Of a DNA stretch of 50,349 nucleotides, positions 37,255 to 47,110 are shown piece after piece. The stretch's first letter is position 1. Every line of letters begins with the position of its first letter. The DNA comes from Marivivens sp. (GTDB taxonomy: Bacteria > Pseudomonadota > Alphaproteobacteria > Rhodobacterales > Rhodobacteraceae). The notes under the pieces were generated by a model. It was given only the letters and a program-made list of their open reading frames with translations, did no database searches and had not been told where the DNA came from. The stretch lies in assembly GCA_017643845.1 (NCBI GenBank), contig JAEPMR010000016.1, positions 1 through 50,349 of the forward strand, given 5' to 3'. The position numbers and the translations under genes are program-made.

Positions 37255-38550
37255 TCAGGCTTTGCGGGCAGCGAACACGAAGAGAGCCGAGAGCCAGAGC
37301 ATCGTCAGGATGCCAAAAAAGGGCGTGCTCATCAGCAAAAGAAAGGCTTTGTGAATCAACGCGTCAGTGCCGTGCGATCCGATGCTGTCGAGCAGTGTGA
37401 CAAAGTATATCACCACAAGGGGCAACAGGCAGAGGATCGTTGTGCGGGGGGGAAGTTTTTCGAACAGGAGCGGCGTAAAGGCGATAACGGGCAGGTAGTA
37501 ATAGGACCAGCTCAGCGGGCTGAAAAACGCAATTCCCGCGATCGAGAGAGGCCAAAGGAATCGGTTGTCGCCCTTGCGAGCGATTTGCCATGCGGGCCAG
37601 GTAACCGCTGACAGGAGGAGGACGATCGACGCCATGCGCCACAAGAGGGGTTTGGCGACGATGCTCCAGCCGATGTAGCCCTCGTCGCCGAGACCGACGC
37701 TCAGTTGTTCGATCTGGGTCGCGGTATCGGCAAATGAGAGATAGCCGATAAGGGCGTCCAGACCGTAATTCATGGGGGTCATCATTGCCGTGCGGCTGAT
37801 CAGCAGGGTTTGTTGCAGGAAGGCGGCATGGAGCGGCCAACCGGCCAGCAGGATGGATGTGATCCCTAGTGCGCCACCTATCAGCACTGCCCATTTGACA
37901 GAGTTCCACCGCCCCGCAGCCATCCACATCAGCACGAAGAGAATGGGGTAAAGCTTCAGCGCGGCGGCGAATGCGAGCGCCGTACCTGCCGCAAATGGCC
38001 TATTTGCGCGGTCGCGCTCGATTGCAAGAACGATCAGGAAGGACACGAGAATCTGGGGCTGGTTCTGCACCAGAGCGACGCTGCCTCCGACGGAAAAGAA
38101 CAGCACCAGAGCGCCGATGATCGTGGCAGTCCGCTTTTTGTCTTCGGTCAGGTCCGTGAGCCGCGTGACCAAAATGACCATTCCGAACAGGAGGGCGGGA
38201 TTGATCAGCGAGGCCACCCAGCGCATGCCCTCAGGGGGGGCGATGCCGCTGATCCACGACATGATTACCACCCAGAGCGGGGGGTAGATGAAGGGGAACA
38301 CAGCCCCCTGATAATCGGTTGTCGCGAGATATGGCGCCCAATCGGAGGGCGGCAGCATGGTGAACAGGTCTGTGTCTGGCGGGTAGATCTGATCCAGCGC
38401 GCCCGCCGCATAAAAATGTCCTGCCAGCCACGGGGCCATGAGATCGGCCGAACTCCGCGCGGCGAGAAGCAGCACGGAGTAGCCCGTCAGTGTGACGAGC
38501 AGCACAAGGAGAAGCCTGTGACGTCTGTCCCGGTCAGCGTGATCTGCCAT
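37255..38550 (-). CDS. GT87/DUF2029 family membrane glycosyltransferase
   Basis: This 431-residue protein has about ten hydrophobic segments of the DUF2029 type (GT-C fold). Such enzymes use polyprenol-phosphate-mannose or similar donors on the outer face of the inner membrane. The conserved acid-containing loop GHFYAAGALDQIYPPDTDLF lies after the first helix, and ALKLYPILFVLMW is the typical motif in the middle. The acceptor is unknown. It follows carB by 123 bases on the same strand, and its relation to it is unclear. Confidence 0.85.
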   Translation of the reverse strand: MADHADRDRRHRLLLVLLVTLTGYSVLLLAARSSADLMAPWLAGHFYAAGALDQIYPPDTDLFTMLPPSDWAPYLATTDYQGAVFPFIYPPLWVVIMSWISGIAPPEGMRWVASLINPALLFGMVILVTRLTDLTEDKKRTATIIGALVLFFSVGGSVALVQNQPQILVSFLIVLAIERDRANRPFAAGTALAFAAALKLYPILFVLMWMAAGRWNSVKWAVLIGGALGITSILLAGWPLHAAFLQQTLLISRTAMMTPMNYGLDALIGYLSFADTATQIEQLSVGLGDEGYIGWSIVAKPLLWRMASIVLLLSAVTWPAWQIARKGDNRFLWPLSIAGIAFFSPLSWSYYYLPVIAFTPLLFEKLPPRTTILCLLPLVVIYFVTLLDSIGSHGTDALIHKAFLLLMSTPFFGILTMLWLSALFVFAARKA

Positions 38551-38703
38551 TCTGCCCTGCCCCTGCAGTATCTTTTTGCGGGCAGGTTACACGCAAGAGA
38601 TGTAAAGGCAACGTGGCTGATGGCGTGGAAATCGGTGAAATGCCGGAATTCCACTGTCGTTTCGTGGTGAAGCGCCCTATTTCAGCGGCGAGGACACGCG
38701 GGG

Positions 38704-39870
38704 ATGCCGATGAGGATTCGCTTTGATCAGGGACCAGGGATCAGGCCCGCCGCCCGCACGCGCGGGGCGGCACCGGTGGTCTTTGACATGCCTGAGCGCC
38801 TGATCGAGGCATGGCAGCCCGGTGATGTGCCCGCCGCACTGGCAGCACTGGATGCAGCGCGGGCGGATGGACGATGGCTCGCGGGATATGCCAGTTATGA
38901 GCTGGGCTATGCGTTGGAGCCGCGACTGGCAGGGACAATGCCGGAGGGCCGCCGCCTGCCGCTGATGCGGTTCGGTGTGTATGAAGGGCCGCGCTCGGCG
39001 CCGCCGCTTGCTCCGTCGGACGCGCCGGTGACGCTCACAGAGGCTGCACCGCGCTGGGATGCAGCGCGTTATGCGGCGGCATTTCATTGCGTACGGGACT
39101 ATATCGGCGCGGGCGACATCTATCAGGCGAACCTGACCTTTCCGATTGATATCCGGCTCACTGGCGGTGCGGGGGCGGTCTATGCGGCGCTCGCGGCCCA
39201 TCAGCCGGTCGGACATGGGGCGTTGATCACCCAAGCGGATTTGCCCGACCTGCTCTGCCGGTCGCCGGAGCTTTTTTTCTGCATCGACGAGGGGGGGCGG
39301 ATCGAGACTCGCCCGATGAAAGGCACGATGCCGCGCGGGGCGACGCCGCAGGAAGATGAGGCGAACCGCGCTTGGCTGGGGCATGACGAGAAGAACCGCG
39401 CCGAGAACCTGATGATCGTCGATCTGTTGCGCAACGACCTGAGCCGTGTCGCGGAGGCGGGCAGCGTCGCGGTGCCTGCGCTGTTCCATGTGGAGAGCTA
39501 CCGGACGGTGCATCAGATGATCAGCCGGATCACTGCGCAGCTGCAACCGGGTGCGGGTCTGGCGGAGGTCTTTGCCGCGCTCTATCCATGTGGCTCGATC
39601 ACTGGCGCGCCGAAGCTGCGGGCGATGGAAATTCTGCGGGAGCTGGAGCCATTCCCGCGCGAGGCCTACTGCGGCACCATCGGATGGGCTTCGCCGGACG
39701 GGCGGGCCGACTTTAACGTGGCAATCCGAACGGTGATGCTGGAAAAAGACGGCACGGGCGTATTGAATGTGGGCGGTGGCGTCGTGTGGGACAGCACCGC
39801 GCATTCGGAATACGAGGAGGCGCTGTGGAAGAGCCGTTTCGTGCAAGCATTCCGGCCGGAACACGGCTGA
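38704..39870 (+). CDS. pabB: Aminodeoxychorismate synthase component I
   Basis: PabB adds an amino group to chorismate, giving 4-amino-4-deoxychorismate for folate synthesis. The 388 residues hold the chorismate-binding core ETRPMKGTMPRGATPQEDE, AENLMIVDLLRNDLSRVA, SITGAPKLRAMEIL and YCGTIGWASPDGRADFNVAIRT. The N-terminal part is short compared with the roughly 450 residues of E. coli PabB, which is normal in this family. It overlaps the following lyase gene by 46 bases. No PabA gene lies next to it. Confidence 0.94.
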   Translation: MPMRIRFDQGPGIRPAARTRGAAPVVFDMPERLIEAWQPGDVPAALAALDAARADGRWLAGYASYELGYALEPRLAGTMPEGRRLPLMRFGVYEGPRSAPPLAPSDAPVTLTEAAPRWDAARYAAAFHCVRDYIGAGDIYQANLTFPIDIRLTGGAGAVYAALAAHQPVGHGALITQADLPDLLCRSPELFFCIDEGGRIETRPMKGTMPRGATPQEDEANRAWLGHDEKNRAENLMIVDLLRNDLSRVAEAGSVAVPALFHVESYRTVHQMISRITAQLQPGAGLAEVFAALYPCGSITGAPKLRAMEILRELEPFPREAYCGTIGWASPDGRADFNVAIRTVMLEKDGTGVLNVGGGVVWDSTAHSEYEEALWKSRFVQAFRPEHG

Positions 39871-40469
39871 TCGAGACCTTTGGCTGGCGGCCCGATACCG
39901 GTGCGACGCACTGGCCGCGCCATCGTGCGCGTTTGCTGCGCTCTGCGGCTCGGCTGGGCTTTGCGGTGACGGAGGGCGAGCCGGACCGCGTGGTGGCCGG
40001 GATCGATGGCAGCGAAGCGCTCCGCTGCCGCCTCACGCTGGATGCCAGCGGCCGGGTCGACGTGACCACATCGCCGGCAGGACCGTCGCCGCGCCGCTGG
40101 CGAATTGGTTTGGCGGTTGAGCGTTTGTGTTCGGATGACCCGTGGCTGGGCGTCAAGACGACCCAGAGGGCGCTTTATGATGCGGCGCGGGCGGCGCTTC
40201 CCGCGGAGCTGGACGAGGTGATTTTCATCAATGAACGCGGGGAGGTCTGCGAGGGAACCATCACCAATATCTTTGTCGCTCGGGCGGATGGTGCGCATGT
40301 GACCCCGCCTTTGGGCAGCGGCGTTCTGCCTGGCGTTCTGCGCGCGCGGCTCTTGGAGGAGGGCTGGTCCGAGGCGGTTTTGCGGCTTGACGATCTGGCG
40401 CAGGCGCGTGCGATTTGGGTCGGCAATAGCCTGCGTGGCCTGATCGCGGCAGACTGGATCGCGCCTTAA
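39825..40469 (+). CDS. pabC: Class IV aminotransferase, aminodeoxychorismate lyase-like
   Basis: This 214-residue PLP enzyme probably releases pyruvate from aminodeoxychorismate to give 4-aminobenzoate. It has the lysine region LGVKTTQRALYDAARAAL, then DEVIFINERGEVCEGTITNIFV, the signature of class IV enzymes. A GTG start at 39825 is chosen since GAGGAGG lies 4 bases before it; an in-frame ATG at 39786 lies inside pabB with no good site. Overlap with pabB supports coupled translation. It ends about 100 bases before tRNA-Ser. Confidence 0.9.
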   Translation: MEEPFRASIPAGTRLIETFGWRPDTGATHWPRHRARLLRSAARLGFAVTEGEPDRVVAGIDGSEALRCRLTLDASGRVDVTTSPAGPSPRRWRIGLAVERLCSDDPWLGVKTTQRALYDAARAALPAELDEVIFINERGEVCEGTITNIFVARADGAHVTPPLGSGVLPGVLRARLLEEGWSEAVLRLDDLAQARAIWVGNSLRGLIAADWIAP

Positions 40470-40572
40470 AGGAGGCAACAGCGGAGGCCGGTGCCGCTGG
40501 TGGTCCCAGAGAATCGAAAAAGGGCGAATTTCCCTCTTGTTTTCCCCGTGACCGGAACATAGACACGCCGGC

Positions 40573-40662
40573 GGAGACGTGGCCGAGTGGTCGAAGGCGC
40601 TCCCCTGCTAAGGGAGTAGGCGGGAAACCGTCTCGTGGGTTCGAATCCCATCGTCTCCGCCA
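40573..40662 (+). tRNA. tRNA-Ser (GCU)
   Basis: A 90-base gene with acceptor stem GGAGACG/CGTCTCC, a class II long variable arm, and anticodon GCT at 40607-40609 within the CTGCTAA loop. The T-loop TTCGAATCC is standard. The discriminator is G, and CCA is encoded (40660-40662). It reads AGC and AGU codons. The DNA becomes AT-rich directly after the 3' end, the usual place for integration of mobile elements. Confidence 0.97.
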
Positions 40663-41219
40663 CTTTCTAAATTTAGATGTAAGTATCTGGTTTTGCTCAG
40701 AAAATCATGATGCTCGTGGCGGCGACCACACACGCTTCCCACACACGTTTATACTGGTGCTGATCGACTTTTGCATTCGGGTCACATGAAGCGTGTTGGA
40801 AAGGTTATGTGGGTGTCAGGGCATGTCTACTGACTCGATACAAAGTCTATGCGCACAGTTTCGGCTTGGCGGAGACGCCGCACGGCAACACTGCAATGAT
40901 GCGATCGGTACGCATGACCTTCGGCTATAGCTGGATCTTACACTTGCACACAAAGTTTGCGGGCATATGTTTTCGCTCGCGTGGATTTCAGAGCAGGTAC
41001 TGGGGTGGCCTCGCGTGAGCGTGTTGGGTGTCATCGAGCGATCTATCGGTGTTTAAACCTATATTCGAAAACGATTATTCCTGATTTCTCCAAAAAACAC
41101 ACTTTATACGGGTTGAGGTTTTTTGAGAAAAGCACATAAATATTGCGGAATTATCTGTTGTTTTTCCAAGGGATACCGTGTTGCTCTTATCAGAGTTGTA
41201 TCCCAATCCGGTGAGAAAA
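40663..41219 (+). other. AT-rich intergenic region after the tRNA
   Basis: No gene is supported here: the short frames have poor start sites and unlikely composition. The base composition shifts from GC-rich to AT-rich after the tRNA. TGGCGGAGACG at 40867-40877 is the exact reverse complement of the last 11 bases of the tRNA gene, a possible scar of recombination. The promoter-proximal repeats for the first surface-protein gene sit at the right end. Confidence 0.5.
41113..41127 (+). promoter_or_regulatory. TTGAG tandem repeat upstream of the first BspA-like gene
   Basis: TTGAG occurs at 41113-41117 and 41123-41127, a 10-base period on one DNA face, about 100 bases before the ATG. The pattern recurs, with variation, before the second BspA-like gene and the histidine kinase, as expected for binding sites of one OmpR-type regulator. 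Confidence 0.35.
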
Positions 41220-43676
41220 ATGACGATCAATAGAATTTTCAGTTTTATTTTATTTAAAATATTATTTTTTATTGCGCCGGTATCTGCTTATTCGGCAGTA
41301 ACTCCAATTACGGATGCGAACTTTTTTTCTGCGATTTCATCTTGCCTCGCCGAAGCACCTGTAACCGGAGAATGTACTGCTTATAGTGAAAGCTCAGGTT
41401 TCGGTGTCATGCCTGACTGGGATGTCTCTCAGGTAACAGATATGAATAGTGCGTTTTCTCGCCAGAAAGATTTTAACGGTGATATTGGGGGATGGGACGT
41501 TAGGAATGTCACTGATTTTAGTTATATGTTCAGTGAAGCACATAGTTTCAATCGAGATATTTCTCTTTGGGATACATCCTCGGCCACGACCATGGAGGGG
41601 ATGTTCTACGAAGCAATTCGCTTTGATCGGCCGCTAAACAAGTGGGATGTTTCCAACGTCACTAGTATGTTGTGGATGTTTCAAGTTGCCTCAAGTTTCA
41701 ATCAAGATTTGAGCTCTTGGGATGTTTCATCTGTAACAGACATGGGGTCTATGTTTTCTCAAACGGGAAAGTTTAATCAGGATATTTCGGCATGGGATGT
41801 GTCAAGCGTGACGAATATGGCTTACATGTTCGGCTGGGCTGCGGCATTTAATCAGGATATCGGTTATTGGGATGTCACTGGAGTTACTAATGCAGCAAAA
41901 TTCAATAGTATGTTTCAATGGGCTCAGAGCTTTGACCAAGACCTGCGCTATTGGAATGTTTCGGGGCTAACGGAGCCTTATCAATTTGCAAGTTGGTCGG
42001 GGATTTTCGAATTTAAGCCGGAAAAACATCCGCGGTGGGGTGCGGCACCGATCACACGACCGAGTGCAAGTGGGGGCGTTGATTCCTCGGTGGGTTCAGG
42101 CGAGACTAGTATTCTGGACGCGAGTGCAAGCCGTGCAACAAATGCTGGTGAGACAATCGCGTCATATGAGTGGGTGCAAGCCGACAACTCGGGCTACACC
42201 ATCTCGCTGAAAAACGCAGACACTGAAAAAGCCTCCTTCACGGCGCCGAATTTGTCCTATGGTGACCCGACGGTGGATCTGGTTTTCGAGGTCACGGTCA
42301 CTGACAGTATCGGTGCGGTATCAACAGCGACTGTCCGGAGGTCTGTGACCGCGCCATTAACGGATGTGCCTACTGCTGACGCGGGAACCGATCAGAGCGT
42401 TGCGCCAGGATCGGTGGTAAACCTTGACGGCACTGGGTCGACGACTGCCACGGAAAATGACTTAAGTTATCTTTGGACGCAAACAGGCGGGGAAACGGTC
42501 ACGCTCGTGGATGCCAACACGGCGACGCCAAGCTTCACCGCGCCAACTCTTGCGGAAAGTGAACGTTCAAAGTCACTCACCTTTACTTTGGTGGTTGATG
42601 ATGGCGTCTCGGAAAGTGCTCGCAGCGAGGTTACAATCAAGGTTGCAGATCTTTCAGTCAGCGAAGAATTTACCGAAATTCGAGTTGAGGTTAAGAACCA
42701 ACTGGAGCAATTGGCGATGGGCCAACTGATGGACTTTCAGGCGTTGTCATCCGGTATCGCGCGTGATGCGCGGGGACGGTTCGAGGAAAGGCGGCGTGAC
42801 ACGGACGTGACCCTGTCGACGAAGGGGGAAGGCGGTGAATGGTCGCTTGACGTTGATGCCAATGAACGGAATGCGCTTGTTGATATTGGCTTTGACGATG
42901 TTCGTGAAACACCAAACGGCGAAATCTATACCAATGCATCAGCCATTTTTAGATCCGAAAGTGATGGCGCCTCAAATTTGACGGCGGCATATGAGTTGAC
43001 CCATGAATTTACCCCGACACAGGATATGGCCTTGGGTTACTTCGTTGGCGGCCGGTTTGGTGATGGGCGGATTGTTGGCTCGGATCTTGCCGGAACCGTG
43101 CGAAGCTATGGCGTGCACGGTGGTGGTTATTTTGTGTCTTCAATGAGTGGCGGTGTTATCCTCGATGGATATGCAGGAACATCATTTGTCCATAATCAGG
43201 TCGCGATTGAAACGAGCAAGCTGACTGCCGTCTCCAACTACGGTCAAGCGTCAATTGCGGGTGGATTGTCCGTGTCTGGGTCAATTGATCTGGAGAACGT
43301 GAAAATCAGACCTGTCGGCGGCATCCATTTTGCGAAATCCTTTGGAACTACGTCCGGTTTTGATGTGGAGACTGCATTGGGCGATGTTGGAGCGGAGGCT
43401 GTGTCGCTCGATGGTCAAAGCCTATTGCGGTTTGAATTTGCACCTGAGTTTAATTGGAGCATCGAGGATACCGATAGTAGGATAACGGTTATTCCAAGTG
43501 TTAATTGCTCGCGCTCAGGTTCCTCCGCAGAAAATAGCAGATGCGGAGGCGGCCTTGGGTTGGAGTATTCCGCACAGATGCAAAATGGCGCATCGGTTCG
43601 ATTGGTTGGTGGGTTCGAACGAAACGGCACATCGACAACCCGTTCCTTGGGCGCGGAATATACGTTCTCTTTCTAG
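41220..43676 (+). CDS. BspA/DUF285-repeat surface protein with autotransporter-type barrel (first copy)
   Basis: This 818-residue protein starts with a signal peptide ([23 protein letters not shown]). Residues 67-244 hold seven BspA-type repeats of about 25 residues, with the pattern WDVSSVTxMxxMFxxAxxFNQDI. Two Ig/PKD-like segments of the K319L type follow (about 280-475), then an amphipathic linker. The last roughly 290 residues are alternating strands ending in YTFSF, as in outer-membrane autotransporter barrels. I chose ATG 41220, where GGTGAG and the signal peptide fit. Surface display with adhesion is likely. A Cys-x12-Cys pair near the end recurs in the second copy. Confidence 0.85.
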   Translation: MTINRIFSFILFKILFFIAPVSAYSAVTPITDANFFSAISSCLAEAPVTGECTAYSESSGFGVMPDWDVSQVTDMNSAFSRQKDFNGDIGGWDVRNVTDFSYMFSEAHSFNRDISLWDTSSATTMEGMFYEAIRFDRPLNKWDVSNVTSMLWMFQVASSFNQDLSSWDVSSVTDMGSMFSQTGKFNQDISAWDVSSVTNMAYMFGWAAAFNQDIGYWDVTGVTNAAKFNSMFQWAQSFDQDLRYWNVSGLTEPYQFASWSGIFEFKPEKHPRWGAAPITRPSASGGVDSSVGSGETSILDASASRATNAGETIASYEWVQADNSGYTISLKNADTEKASFTAPNLSYGDPTVDLVFEVTVTDSIGAVSTATVRRSVTAPLTDVPTADAGTDQSVAPGSVVNLDGTGSTTATENDLSYLWTQTGGETVTLVDANTATPSFTAPTLAESERSKSLTFTLVVDDGVSESARSEVTIKVADLSVSEEFTEIRVEVKNQLEQLAMGQLMDFQALSSGIARDARGRFEERRRDTDVTLSTKGEGGEWSLDVDANERNALVDIGFDDVRETPNGEIYTNASAIFRSESDGASNLTAAYELTHEFTPTQDMALGYFVGGRFGDGRIVGSDLAGTVRSYGVHGGGYFVSSMSGGVILDGYAGTSFVHNQVAIETSKLTAVSNYGQASIAGGLSVSGSIDLENVKIRPVGGIHFAKSFGTTSGFDVETALGDVGAEAVSLDGQSLLRFEFAPEFNWSIEDTDSRITVIPSVNCSRSGSSAENSRCGGGLGLEYSAQMQNGASVRLVGGFERNGTSTTRSLGAEYTFSF
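41418..41951 (+). repeat. Seven DUF285 repeat units in the first surface protein
   Basis: The coding DNA holds seven units starting with a tryptophan codon: six of 75 bases and one of 84 (the last). The unit translates as WDVSx(V/A)TxMxxMFxxAxxFNxDI. A partial eighth unit follows at 41952. The repeats are diverged, so they are old rather than recently expanded. Confidence 0.85.
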
Positions 43677-43775
43677 AAATTATTGGCGGCAGGGTTTTTG
43701 ACCTTGTCGCCTTTTCCCCAACTGGCAATCTTAAGTATAGGGGCTCGATTATTTTATCCTTTTGGTTGTTCTGAG

Positions 43776-43795
43776 GAGAGGAACTGAGAGGAATT
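43776..43795 (+). promoter_or_regulatory. Tandem 10-base repeat upstream of the second BspA-like gene
   Basis: GAGAGGAACT and GAGAGGAATT stand head to tail at 43776-43785 and 43786-43795, each preceded by CTGAG-like sequence. The 10-base period is typical for OmpR/PhoB-type regulators. The reverse complement of GAGAGGAATT appears before the histidine kinase gene. Confidence 0.4.
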
Positions 43796-43881
43796 GCAAT
43801 AAATCAACAGCCGATACTTGTGCAACGATACACTAGGCTTTGGGAACATTGACGTTAGTGCAGTTTACTCAAGGGCCCGAT

Positions 43882-46782
43882 ATGATCGCGATTTCTCTCC
43901 GTCGACTCGTTAATTCCATGTGCCGAATTCATTTTATTGCGGTTTTTTTAGCGATTTTTGTGGCGCCAGTGTCTGCTGCGGCTGCGGGCCAGTGCCTTCT
44001 TGATGGTACGACTGATGTCACGCGTCAGCTGACCGATACGGACTACACAGATCTCCGAGCAGCGGGCAATAATAATTATGATGTAACGGGCTGTGATGTC
44101 TCCGGAATGACAAGTATGCGTTTCATGTTCACAGGTGGTTTTAACCAAGACATCAGTGGATGGGACGTTTCGAATGTCACAAACATGGAAGAGGCATTCT
44201 ACGATAACAGTGTATTCAATCACGATATTAGCTCATGGGACGTTTCCAGCGTCACTTCTATGAGAAAAATGTTCGTCGGAGCCACTGCATTTAATCAGCA
44301 TATCGGGTCCTGGGATGTTTCAAATGTAACCAATATGTCTGGAATGTTTAGCGGTGCCAGTGCATTTAATGGAGATATTGGCACATGGAACGTTTCTAGC
44401 GTGACCAGAATGGACTCAATGTTCGATGGCGCGGCCTCTTTCGATCAAGATATCGGCTTTTGGGACGTTTCGAGCGTCACAGATATGAATTCGATGTTTA
44501 TGGACGCTAATTCTTTTAACCAAGACATTGGTTCTTGGGACGTTTCGAGTGTTACAAATATGAATTCAATGTTTTGGGGTAATACGGCTTTCAATCAGGA
44601 TATTGGAGGTTGGGACGTATCGAGTGTCACCGATATGACCGAAATGTTCGATAGTACTACGGCTTTCAATCAGGATCTTGACCAATGGGATGTCTCCAGC
44701 GTGGTGGCCATCGAATATATGTTCGATTCGGCAACAGGATTTAATGGCAGCTTGAAAGGATGGAATCTGTCGAGTGCGACTAGTCTGGAAGGTATGTTCT
44801 ACGAGGCGACAGCTTTCAATGGCGATGTGAGCGGTTGGAATACATCCAATGTCACCAGTTTCCTGATCATGTTCTTCGGTGCAACCGCGTTCAATCAAGA
44901 GGTCAACGACTGGGATACGTCGGCCGTGATCGACATGGACCTGATGTTCTATGGGGCGACCTCTTTTGATCAACCGATTGATAACTGGGATATTTCTTCC
45001 ATTCAGTATATGGACATGATGTTTTACGAGGCGGTTGCGTACAATCAGGATCTACGAACTTGGGACGTTAGTTCAATTCCTTTTGAGCCCCACGAGTTCG
45101 CAGTTGGTGCGACTGCTTGGGAGCCAGACCACAAGCCACTTTGGGGGGCAACGCCACTCGTCGCTCCAAGTGCCGCCGCAGGAGCTGATCAATCCGTTGA
45201 ACACTCGAGCATAGTGACGCTGGATGGATCGGCCTCAACCGATGACGGTGCCATCGACAGTTACGCGTGGGCGCAAACCTTGGGGGAAACCGTGACCCTC
45301 TCATCCGCCACCGTGGCAAAACCCACATTTACTGCGCCTGAGCTGTCCGTGGGAGACGCCGATCTTGAGCTGACCTTTGAGCTCACAGTCACTGACAATG
45401 ATGCCGTGGAGCGACGTTCTAGCGTGACGATTACCGTGCTGGCCCCGACCACGAATGTGCCTGACGCACCTACGTCGCTCTCCGCAACTTTCGGCGGCGA
45501 TGGGCTGGTAGTCTCTTTCACGGCGGGATCGGAAAATGGATCGGCAATTACAAACTACGAGTACGAGGTTGACGGAGATGGAACGTGGCAGCCGCTGACA
45601 CCAGCAGACGGTACGAGCCCTGTCACGATTACCGGACTTGATCATGCAGAGCCGCTTTCGCTCAAACTCCGTGCTGTGAATGCGATTGGTTCGGGGCCTT
45701 CATCGGCTGCTCTTTCCGTCACGCTACCAACGCCCGCGAGCGTGTTCGAGGAACAAAGATCCACGTTAGCGCGTCAGATCCAGTCTCTCGCAGTGCAGGA
45801 TCTGGAGGCGGATATCTTTTCCACTCAGCAGTTTATGGGCGCCGCAGTTGATCGCTTCATTGCAGCTCAACGAGAGCGCAGTCCGTCCGAGATCCTTGCC
45901 ACTCGCAATAATGTGCCGATGCAAGTTGCTACCAACGCACGGCTCTCCACACGCGGCGCGGAAATCAACGGTTCGGTGTTCGAGCAGGTTGGGGATTTTG
46001 CAGGAACGCAGCGCCGTGTCATGGTGGGCGACTTCAACATTCAGCGGGATACAATTGGCAACACGACGGCAAACCTATCCGGAACTGTTGCTTGGGAAAC
46101 CGTGCGCGAAGACCACAGCATGGTTGGGTTCTATCTCAATGGACATTTGTCCAACAGTCAGGTCGCAGGAACGTTCAGCGGTGAGAAGAAGCGCTCAGGA
46201 GCCGCATTAGGGGCTTATGGCGTCTATCAGCTTGAGGAGCGGATCCTCGCCAGTGGCTTTGTGAGCTACGGACTTGATCGCAACCAACTCGCTGTCGCCA
46301 GTGACGTTCTCGAGATCGAGAGTTCCTATTTGACGCGGACAGCGACCATCGGGGGCGCTCTTTCTGGTGTGATGGATTATGGCAGCTATGAGTTCCGGCC
46401 TGAGCTTGCGATTTCCTACGGTAAGACCTGGATAGGCGAGGTGGGTGTCACTGGGACGGCCTATGATTTGGTGGATGACACCCTCAGCCTTCAGGCGGGG
46501 AGTGTGTCCATCGCGAAAATTCTACTCCGACCGGAAATTACGTTGGACCTTAATGCGTCTAACCCTTCTGGTGAGATTGCGCGGTTTTCCGTTTCTCCGC
46601 GGGTGCAATGTGGGCGGACGATTGGCTCAACTCAGTCTACGCGGTGTGGGGCGGGCGCGGAGATTGGTCTGACGCGGGCTTCTGCGGACGGTCTGAGCAA
46701 CATCGCGCTTAAAGCCATCCATGATCGGATCGGTGCCTCTCGTCGCTCCAGCGTGACCCTCGATTTTGAACGTCGGTTCTGA
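43882..46782 (+). CDS. BspA/DUF285-repeat surface protein with autotransporter-type barrel (second copy)
   Basis: This 966-residue relative of the previous gene has a signal peptide (about residues 1-35). Thirteen BspA-type repeats (about 71-393) follow, twelve of exactly 25 residues. Then come a K319L/PKD-like module (about 410-505), an FN3 domain with [11 protein letters not shown] and [11 protein letters not shown] (about 508-600), and a C-terminal barrel ending in DFERRF. A Cys pair (QCGRT...TRCGAG) matches the first copy. I chose ATG 43882 with AAGGGC upstream. The two genes are tandem paralogs that differ in repeat number and middle modules, suggesting different ligands with one display mode. 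Confidence 0.87.
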   Translation: MIAISLRRLVNSMCRIHFIAVFLAIFVAPVSAAAAGQCLLDGTTDVTRQLTDTDYTDLRAAGNNNYDVTGCDVSGMTSMRFMFTGGFNQDISGWDVSNVTNMEEAFYDNSVFNHDISSWDVSSVTSMRKMFVGATAFNQHIGSWDVSNVTNMSGMFSGASAFNGDIGTWNVSSVTRMDSMFDGAASFDQDIGFWDVSSVTDMNSMFMDANSFNQDIGSWDVSSVTNMNSMFWGNTAFNQDIGGWDVSSVTDMTEMFDSTTAFNQDLDQWDVSSVVAIEYMFDSATGFNGSLKGWNLSSATSLEGMFYEATAFNGDVSGWNTSNVTSFLIMFFGATAFNQEVNDWDTSAVIDMDLMFYGATSFDQPIDNWDISSIQYMDMMFYEAVAYNQDLRTWDVSSIPFEPHEFAVGATAWEPDHKPLWGATPLVAPSAAAGADQSVEHSSIVTLDGSASTDDGAIDSYAWAQTLGETVTLSSATVAKPTFTAPELSVGDADLELTFELTVTDNDAVERRSSVTITVLAPTTNVPDAPTSLSATFGGDGLVVSFTAGSENGSAITNYEYEVDGDGTWQPLTPADGTSPVTITGLDHAEPLSLKLRAVNAIGSGPSSAALSVTLPTPASVFEEQRSTLARQIQSLAVQDLEADIFSTQQFMGAAVDRFIAAQRERSPSEILATRNNVPMQVATNARLSTRGAEINGSVFEQVGDFAGTQRRVMVGDFNIQRDTIGNTTANLSGTVAWETVREDHSMVGFYLNGHLSNSQVAGTFSGEKKRSGAALGAYGVYQLEERILASGFVSYGLDRNQLAVASDVLEIESSYLTRTATIGGALSGVMDYGSYEFRPELAISYGKTWIGEVGVTGTAYDLVDDTLSLQAGSVSIAKILLRPEITLDLNASNPSGEIARFSVSPRVQCGRTIGSTQSTRCGAGAEIGLTRASADGLSNIALKAIHDRIGASRRSSVTLDFERRF
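44092..45060 (+). repeat. Thirteen DUF285 repeat units in the second surface protein
   Basis: A first unit of 69 bases (44092-44160) starts with a cysteine codon in place of tryptophan. Twelve units of exactly 75 bases follow from 44161 to 45060. Phasing is strict, and the unit has the consensus WDVSSVTxMxxMFxxAxxFNQDI. A partial unit begins at 45061. The strict length shows structural constraint on a solenoid. Confidence 0.88.
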
Positions 46783-47110
46783 TGCGATTGGACCGCTCGG
46801 AAAGCCTGTGCAGTTAGACCCCAATTGATACCGGTCTTCCTCTTGGCGCTCGGTTGACGGTTGCGTTATGGGTTGAGCCAATTCGGAAAATCCGACTGGG
46901 ATGCCAAGAGACCCTACATGCACCTAAACGGTAAGGTTCTAATAGGCGTGGGATGGTTGCGCACAGGCTTTTCGATGATACTGAGGCTAACTTATGAACC
47001 TCTGACAGCTCTACAGAACCCTTTCAATCGCGCCGGTTGCTGGCAGTTTCGCAATGAGTATCCTTGCGACGGAGTTTGTGTCGTTGCCCTCTTTCGTCGT
47101 GCTCCGTATT
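46783..47110. other. Intergenic stretch between the surface protein and the PepSY-like gene
   Basis: No supported gene. The frames here have no clear start site. TCGGA-AAA-TCCGA near 46883 is a short hairpin that could help end the surface-protein transcript, but it has no T-run. The two flanking genes are convergent. Confidence 0.4.

Noticed and set aside
40809..41139. Short frames after tRNA-Ser as integrase remnants
   Set aside because: No tyrosine or serine recombinase motif is seen, start sites are poor, and the composition is random-like.
41418..45060. CRISPR array reading of the 75-base periodic DNA
   Set aside because: The period is codon-based (25 residues), the repeats are diverged, there are no spacers, and no cas gene is nearby.
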